Source: Acorus gramineus
Taxonomy: Eukaryota > Streptophyta > Magnoliopsida > Acorales > Acoraceae
Assembly: GCA_030737835.1 (NCBI GenBank)
Contig: CM060855.1
Coordinates: 13,363,927-13,427,926, forward strand
Direction of reading: 5' to 3'
DNA length: 64,000 bases
This document shows positions 58,194-64,000 of this stretch, piece after piece. A program made the translations under genes and the position numbers. Position 1 is the first letter of the stretch. Every line of letters starts with the position of its first letter. The notes beneath the pieces were generated by a model that saw nothing but the letters and a program-made list of their open reading frames with translations, made no database searches and was not told the origin of the DNA.

Positions 58194-61109
58194 TGTAACG
58201 TTTCTATATTTTTCAACATTATATATTTGTTTTAAATATATAATGAAAATTTTAATTGAAATTAAATTCTTCCATTTTTCAGTTTTGACGGTGGGCCAAA
58301 TGGGTTCAATTTGATTTATAATTATAATAATTATAAATTGATATCGAAATATTTATTTTATATTTTTTCAGAGATCTTTATAGTCTCAAAAGTTTTAGTT
58401 GAAATTCGGTGAGATTCGGAGTTCGGGAAATTAAGTTTTTAAGATTTTGTGTCAAGTTATTGGGCCCAGAGATCTAGTTGCGAATCCATAAAATCTTTTA
58501 ATTGCCTGCAGAGACCTGTTGGTAAATCAGATAGGGTTCTATCTGTAAATCAGATAAGGACCACGTTGTAAACCCAGAAAACCTAAGGGGTCATTTTGTA
58601 AGTTTGGTAAAACCCCTTTAAATATCACGTTTTGGGTTAGGGTTTTCATCCAAATCTCATAAGGCATGAAAGGTGGTGATGGCCTAACCCTATTGGTCAA
58701 GTACTACAAGGTGAGAAATCATTCTCTATTATTTTGTTGTTTAGTGTTTTAATTTATTTTTTTTGTTAGGAGATGATCATGTCAATCGATTGTTTGAGGA
58801 AGAAAGTTGATGGATTAAGGTTAGGGTTTGATTGATTTTAATTAGATGGTTATTTGATTATATTTTAAAGGATCTCGAAGGATTTCTTAAGATCAAACTA
58901 GATTTATTGGTTTTGGGGATTTAAGTGTTACGTTATTTTCGGGTTGATTATATACCTGGACGTTAAATCAAGTTTTTGACCTTGAAGGGATCGTTTCTGG
59001 GAAAAATGTATTTCACAAACAGAAATAGATTTTGAAAAGATCTTTCCAACGAATCATGAATCGTCCAATTTGGAGTTACAGGTAGAAAGTTATAATGCAA
59101 ATATTTAGATTAATGGATTTGTGAGTATATGAATTTTCAATATTTATTCAGAGTTGGGATTTTCGTTAGGCCTTTGAGGTGAGTTGCGAATTGTGGGTCT
59201 ACTAGGTATGGACTCTTGGGATTTATTAGGCCGAGTGTTTTTATAAGTTAGTTGTCAGTTGTTTGGGTCATAATCGAATGATTTCTCATTTATTATTGCA
59301 TAATTATTATGCTAGGTTATCCACGTGCAAGTGTGTATCGTTCATGCACGTGAATCGGTTTGTATTGCGTGGACTAGAGGTGTGTGGACTTAAGTCTCAT
59401 GTGTATTTTCAAAAGAATATATTATGTATTCATGTTACGACCGCCTTAGTTTTGATATAAAAAATATGAGCATGCTTTTGTTGATATATTTATCATGATA
59501 TGATTGGTATGTTGAGATTGTGCATGCTTTATTCTTTTGTGATTTTGAAGATATGATAGGTTATCAATGCAGACATTCCATTTAGGTAGCTCAGTCTTGG
59601 TGGCCAACGTCTAGGTGGGCGTACGCCTACGTGGCCAGGTCTGAGAACGTATGACCCAAGTCTTCATTGCTATATCTACGTGGCCATGCCTGTGAAAAGC
59701 CCAGTGAGCTAGGTGCTGCGAAGACTAACATGTGTGTTCGTGGTGTTGCATGCATTATGTTGAATAGGATCATATGTGTATATATATTAGGCCTATCAAT
59801 GGGTCAGGTCCAGACCCAGACCCGACCCGACCCGACCCGGACCCGATTATACGTGTAATATACCCGACCCGAGTTGGACCCGACCCGGCGGACCCGAACA
59901 AACAAACGGGTCTGGTCCGGGTCCACCCGCCCTGACCCGTTGGACCCGAGACCCGATTGTTTTATTAAAATATGCTCATATATTATAAGGCCATTAGTAT
60001 TAGTTGATACATAATTTTATTTCTTACTTAACTTATTTTTGTATCCACAAGTTCATAAATCATAATCATAACAAGCCCATAAATCATAAGTCATAATCAT
60101 AACATTTTTTTCGTTGTGTTGATGTTGCAACTTGCAAGAACTTGATTGTTTAATATGTAATAAACTTAGTAATGTATTATCGTCGGTTTGTTTTGGACAA
60201 TTAACTTATTAGCTTTTGAATTTGTATAATTAATTAGTTTGTTGCATGATTTATGTTTATTATTTAGGTTAATATATTAGTGTTTATTGTTTTGAATGTT
60301 TGTATAATTAATTATGTTTATTATTTAGGGTAATATGTTTTTTATGTTAGTGATTATTGTTTTGGATGTTGTTTAATAATTCATTTACTTCTTTTGAATT
60401 GTATAAAATTATATTCAAACATATTATCATTAATAATAATATTTTATTACAAAAAAAGTTCAAATAGAATGATAAGGCAAACAAATACATGAGCTCTTCT
60501 TGTTTTTTTTTTTTTTTAACCAACCATTCGGGTCGGGTCCGGGTCCGACCCGACCCGGGTTTAACGGGTCCGGGTCCACCCCGACCCGTTGACAGGCCTA
60601 ATATATATTATTGCATGTCTTGGTGGTTTTTTGTATATTTACTCTTTTGATATGTTGCATGCTTGTGTGGGCATAATATGATTATGATATTTTGGATACA
60701 ATTATACTAACGGGATAATGATAGTCTATTAACTGAGCGTGTAGTTGCTCACCCCTCATTATTTTCCTTTTTTAGATTAAAGACTTAGATTAATGGATCT
60801 TGTGTATTAGCGATCGAGATAATGATTTCCGTAACACTAGACTTGTGTAGAAGGTGTTGGTAATTTCTTTGACATATAAAATACCCATATGTATGATAGT
60901 GCGGATATATATAAATTCAATTGGTCTAGATATATATAGAATTTGTGTTGGATTTTTGCTTTGACAATTGATATATAAATATGGTGATGTATTCTTTTGT
61001 TCCTTAGATGAAAAAAAAAAAAAAAATAGAATTATGAGATTTGAGGAATTAAGTTAACGCAACCGGATTTCACGCTTAAAAATGGAGTCGTGGATTCGGG
61101 GGCATTACA
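58194..61109 (+). mobile_element. Probable Ty3/gypsy-type solo LTR containing a hAT element
   Basis: The stretch starts TGTAACG and ends GGGGGCATTACA, like many plant Ty3/gypsy LTRs. It holds phrases usual in such LTRs (CGCCTACGTGGCCA near 59622, GTTGCTCACCCCTCATT near 60744). Without the 812-bp insert it is about 2.1 kb. No coding region or second LTR was seen, and the five bases on the two sides do not match, so the limits are tentative. It is an old fossil. Confidence 0.4.
59789..60600. mobile_element. hAT-like non-autonomous element with perfect 8-bp target duplication
   Basis: 812 bp flanked by ATATATAT on both sides (59781-59788 and 60601-60608), the 8-bp size typical of hAT transposons. 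The ends are inverted: TAGGCCTATCAATGGGTCAGG on the left, TAGGCCTGTCAACGGGTCGGG on the complement of the right. About 150 bp at the left and 75 bp at the right are dense in GACCC/GGGTC motifs, and the centre is AT-rich and non-coding. The AT-rich target weakens the duplication evidence slightly, since ATATATAT is a simple sequence. Confidence 0.8.
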
Positions 61110-61155
61110 AAGATTATTTGAAATCTACATATGATGCTTGAATTTATGGGAAAAA

Positions 61156-61421
61156 GATATACGTAGCCCTCTTTGCAGCCCCAATTGCAGTCCACCCCGT
61201 TTTTTTTTTTAAATCATACATTCATCTTTTGAAGTGAATGCTGTTATATGAAATGAAGTATATACTGATATACATTAGTGTATTTTTTTTTCATAATGAA
61301 AAATTGAAAAAAAAGGGTCATATACTATGATAAGACCCATATACTATGATAGTACAGTATATACTACGTTATCATAGCGTATGTGGCTGCAAAACGGGCA
61401 GCAAAAAGGACTGCGGGTATC
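61156..61421. mobile_element. MITE with GCAGCCC inverted ends
   Basis: About 266 bp. The left end, GATATACGTAGCCCTCTTTG, is inverted at the right (complement GATACCCGCAGTCCTTTTTG). Inside, ATATACTATGAT-like phrases recur three times near 61321-61362. It has no coding capacity. Confidence 0.6.
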
Positions 61422-61439
61422 AGTACTCAAATTTATATG

Positions 61440-61684
61440 GATGCACGTTTTGGGTTTTGCATCTGACTATGACACCTAGCCCATTGAGGGGGAGCCCCAA
61501 CAGTCCCAAGAGGCCCATGGATTGAGTGAGGGTGAGGGTTTGGTGTTTAGTCCACATCCTCTAATGGGAGGAGATAGTCTGTGCTTATATATGAACACAA
61601 CTCTTACACACCGAGACGCGTTTTAAAACCATAAGCCCATTTAGGGGCAAAACAGACAATTTCTTCCTGTGTAAGCTTGTGACG

Positions 61685-61690
<6 letters not shown>
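61440..61690. mobile_element. Possible LTR fragment
   Basis: The run TCCTCTAATGGGAGGAG, then TTATATATGAACACAACTC, then GAGACGCGTTTTAAAACC resembles a promoter and start region found in many plant LTR retroelements. Only a fragment is present; the limits are uncertain and it is an old fossil. Confidence 0.35.

Positions 61691-61727
<37 letters not shown>
61687..61727. repeat. (AT)n microsatellite
   Basis: About 20 uninterrupted AT units, able to form a hairpin and expected to be length-variable. Confidence 0.95.
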
Positions 61728-61729
<2 letters not shown>

Positions 61730-62267
61730 CACTCTTTTTAATGCATCGAAAAACTATAACAAAAATCCAACAAGCATTGAGATCCTCAAACAAATTCATA
61801 ATTCTCAAAAGAGAAAAAATTCAAAATTATATTAATGAAAAAAACTCGAAATCCTAAATTACAAGTCTCCCTTTATACTAATTAAAAATGACTAAAAATG
61901 ATAAAAATGGAAGTTTGTTGTAACTAAATCTACGAGATCCTAGGAGGTCATTAGAATTGATAGAAATCAAATCCGAGTTGTTATGATAAAGATATTTCAA
62001 ATATAAAAAGTTACTAAAAATAACAAAAATGTCATTTTGAGGGCCTAAAAATAAAAAAATAATATTGCGTTGTGGCATAGTGATAACTTTTGAAGATCTC
62101 CTTGATATCTAGTTTTAGTAAAAATTTCATGAGATTCCAAGTTTGGGGCCCATTTGATTTCTACTAGCCGGTTTTTCTGTAATTACTTGGAAATCTCAGA
62201 TTCATCGCTCCAGGAACACGTCGGTCACCCGTTCTGCATCACTTTTTGATACATAGACTTTTATGAC

Positions 62268-62562
62268 TGGTTTGACGAGGGGGATAAATAATGGGACAAG
62301 AAAAAAAATGTGAGTATAAGTGAAGGTAGACAACTTATCCCGTTTGGTATAAAAAAATAATTATGATAAAGTGCAAACAATTACCCCGATTTTGAAATAA
62401 AAATAGAGATATTTTGTTTCAACTAAAGATTGGAATAACATTTATTTTTATTTTTTGTCATAATTTTGACAAATGTAAATATAAACAAAATTGATTGACT
62501 TTTTATTCTTTAAAATTATGATAACTTATTATTAAAATCTTAACTAATTGCCAAACTCATCT
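62268..62562. mobile_element. hAT-like MITE, relative of the one at 48269-49081
   Basis: The left end is CTGGTTTGACGAGG, with the complement AAGATGAGTTTGGCAA at the right. The interior shares phrases such as GACAACTTATCCC and GGAATAACATTTATT with the split MITE. It has no LTR inside. Confidence 0.5.
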
Positions 62563-62836
62563 TATGAAAAAATGAGCATAATTTTTTTGTTAACTGATTA
62601 GATTAAAAGCCTCTATTTAAAATTTCTTACATACATCGTGTCTTAATTTTTTAATCAAAATCTTAACCTTTTAGCATATTTTAGATAAAACCATAGAATG
62701 GGCGTCGGTGAGAACAGATCCCTGGAACAATGGCAGGAAGGGACATGGGTGTCGCCTAGATAAAATAAGACTATCATAATTTTGACAATTTGACGGTTAA
62801 AAGATATATACTCTGACGTTTAAATTAGAAATCTCT

Positions 62837-62860
62837 TTTTTTTTTTTTTTTTTTTTTTTT
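62837..62860. repeat. Poly-T run
   Basis: About 24 T residues, possibly the reverse-strand tail of a retroposon, but no body or target duplication was recognised. Confidence 0.8.
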
Positions 62861-62967
62861 GTGAGACAAAAGAAAGATCGACTAGAAAGTAAATTTTTAG
62901 AGTGTTGCGTGATGCGTCATCCTCTTGGAAAGTAGTTCATTTTCCTATCTCCATGTGTAAGGCGGCA

Positions 62968-63392
62968 ACTCAGGTAGGTTGGGTTTGGATTGACCCCAAT
63001 TCGAATCAAATCTGAATTTTAAACTACTCAATCCTAACTTGACTCAACCCGATTTTCAACCCGAATTGGACCAACCCGATCCAACCCGAATTTCTAACAT
63101 GATGTGCAAATTAAATAAATCAACCCGACCCATCCAGTAAGATTAACTAGGTTTACCTAAAATTTGAACTACCCAGATTAGAAGCTACAGAATGAATGGC
63201 CATGTTTTTTTTTTTAATCATTAGTTTACAGATTTGGGTTGAGTTGGGTTATGAGTGAGGCCAACCCGAACCCAACCCGATTTGTGAATCAACCTGAATT
63301 GATCAATCCAAACTCGATTTAGTCAACTCAACCCATGTAAAAATCAGATTCAACCCGTCGAGTTTGAGTTCAATCGGACCCAAGTTACAGTC
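62968..63392. mobile_element. hAT-like element with GGGTTGGGTT-rich ends
   Basis: The left end, GCGGCAACTCAGGTAGGTTGG, is inverted at the right (complement ACTGTAACTTGGGTCCGATTG). Dense CAACCCGA motifs lie at both sides. It is a shorter relative of 43597-44671. Confidence 0.5.
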
Positions 63393-64000
63393 TTCTCCAC
63401 AGGTATGTTCCTCGTCTTGTAAGGGTACATTGAGAACATTAAGTGTAACATCCCTGGCTTACTTAAAAAATATTAAGTGTAACATTGAGAACATTAAGTG
63501 TAGCATTCTAGGCTTACTTAAAAAATATTGTTCACTTGCCCTTGAGTAGGCGCGCAAACGTGTCTTGATGGTGTAAGAGATGTGATATATATAAAACATG
63601 CTATCTTTCCCAATTGGGCAATGCACAGGGGTGAAACGGATTTAAAGGGTGGAGGCTAAGAGTTTGAAAATAAATAAATAAATAAAATACTTAAAAAATC
63701 AAATAAATGTATGATAATTTTTTTTTTTAAAAATAAATATTTGCTATCCGATTTCATTTTTGACAACCTAATTACATACTCTGAAAGGGATGTTGGGGGA
63801 GTGAGAGATGATAATTAAAAGCAATTAAAATTGTAGGATAATGATGTCCTTGAAATAAGGCACGATTGAGATAAAAAAAAAATATTTTTTTTGTAGGACA
63901 ATGACATGATTGGGCATGAAAACATGTAGAATAATGGCGTGATTGGGTATGAAGCATTGAAAGAGAAACATCATTAACGCATACAAGTCGATCAAGATCT
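63393..64000. other. Right end of the window; nothing recognised
   Basis: It includes a short duplicated phrase, TAAGTGTAACATTGAGAACATTAAG-like, around 63429-63502 (ACATTAAGTGTA three times), an (AATA)n run near 63673, and otherwise AT-rich unclassified DNA. Confidence 0.6.

Noticed and set aside
43597-63392. Interstitial telomere repeats
   Set aside because: The GGGTCGGGT and GGGTTCGGGTT motifs are degenerate, differ from the plant TTTAGGG repeat and sit at the ends of inverted-repeat elements.
1-64000. A biosynthetic gene cluster built around the dioxygenases
   Set aside because: The neighbours (RING ligase, F-box, Nudix, TOM1/3, LpxC) are not typical cluster enzymes, and no P450, methyltransferase or synthase gene is visible.

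Overview
This window is nuclear DNA of a flowering plant. The evidence is multi-exon genes with GT-AG introns of up to 5.6 kb, plant-specific families (ACO-homolog dioxygenases, a TOM1/TOM3 membrane protein, a RING ligase of the At1g12760 type, a plant LpxC) and intergenic DNA full of MITEs, MULEs, SINEs, a LINE end and LTR relics. Non-coding DNA is very AT-rich, while several first exons are GC-rich. I cannot name the species or order from sequence alone.

Layout. (1) 1-9.1 kb: the last two exons of an LpxC homologue (+), separated by a 5.6 kb intron holding a decayed Ty1/copia gag and a tRNA-derived SINE. (2) 10.8-19.7 kb: a complete five-exon RING-H2 E3 ligase gene (-), tail to tail with LpxC. 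(3) 22.1-26.0 and 31.9-33.4 kb: two tandem 2-oxoglutarate/Fe(II) dioxygenase genes (-), both with intact active-site residues. They are separated by a Pack-MULE, small MITEs, a 1.3 kb foldback element and a 56-bp minisatellite. (4) 37.2-38.4 kb: a single-exon F-box gene (+). (5) 38.4-45.7 kb: gene-poor, with two retroposons close together and several MITEs. (6) 45.7-47.2 kb: a complete five-exon Nudix hydrolase gene (+) with a clear TATA box. (7) 48.3-50.2 kb: a solo LTR nested in a MITE, then a 5'-truncated LINE. (8) 50.9-57.0 kb: a complete eleven-exon TOM1/TOM3-like gene (-). (9) 57-64 kb: no gene recognised, only repeats, including a hAT-like element with a perfect 8-bp target duplication inside a probable Ty3/gypsy solo LTR.

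The genes do not form an obvious pathway; apart from the dioxygenase pair they look like unrelated neighbours. Gene models were built by hand: every internal junction is GT-AG and keeps frame. Products are 377 aa (RING), 365 and 375 aa (dioxygenases), 379 aa (F-box), 185 aa (Nudix) and 285 aa (TOM1/3).

I found no convincing new multi-gene system. The most interesting pattern is that three genes (RING and both dioxygenases) each carry a terminus of one MULE-like family (core GCGGTTATTTCAACCCC or close variants) about 220-245 bp upstream of the start codon. At least one of these elements has captured a fragment of a PPR gene. Also notable are the mosaic similarity of the tandem dioxygenases, the 1.3 kb hairpin with 92-bp subrepeats, and the minisatellite that leaves all three frames open.
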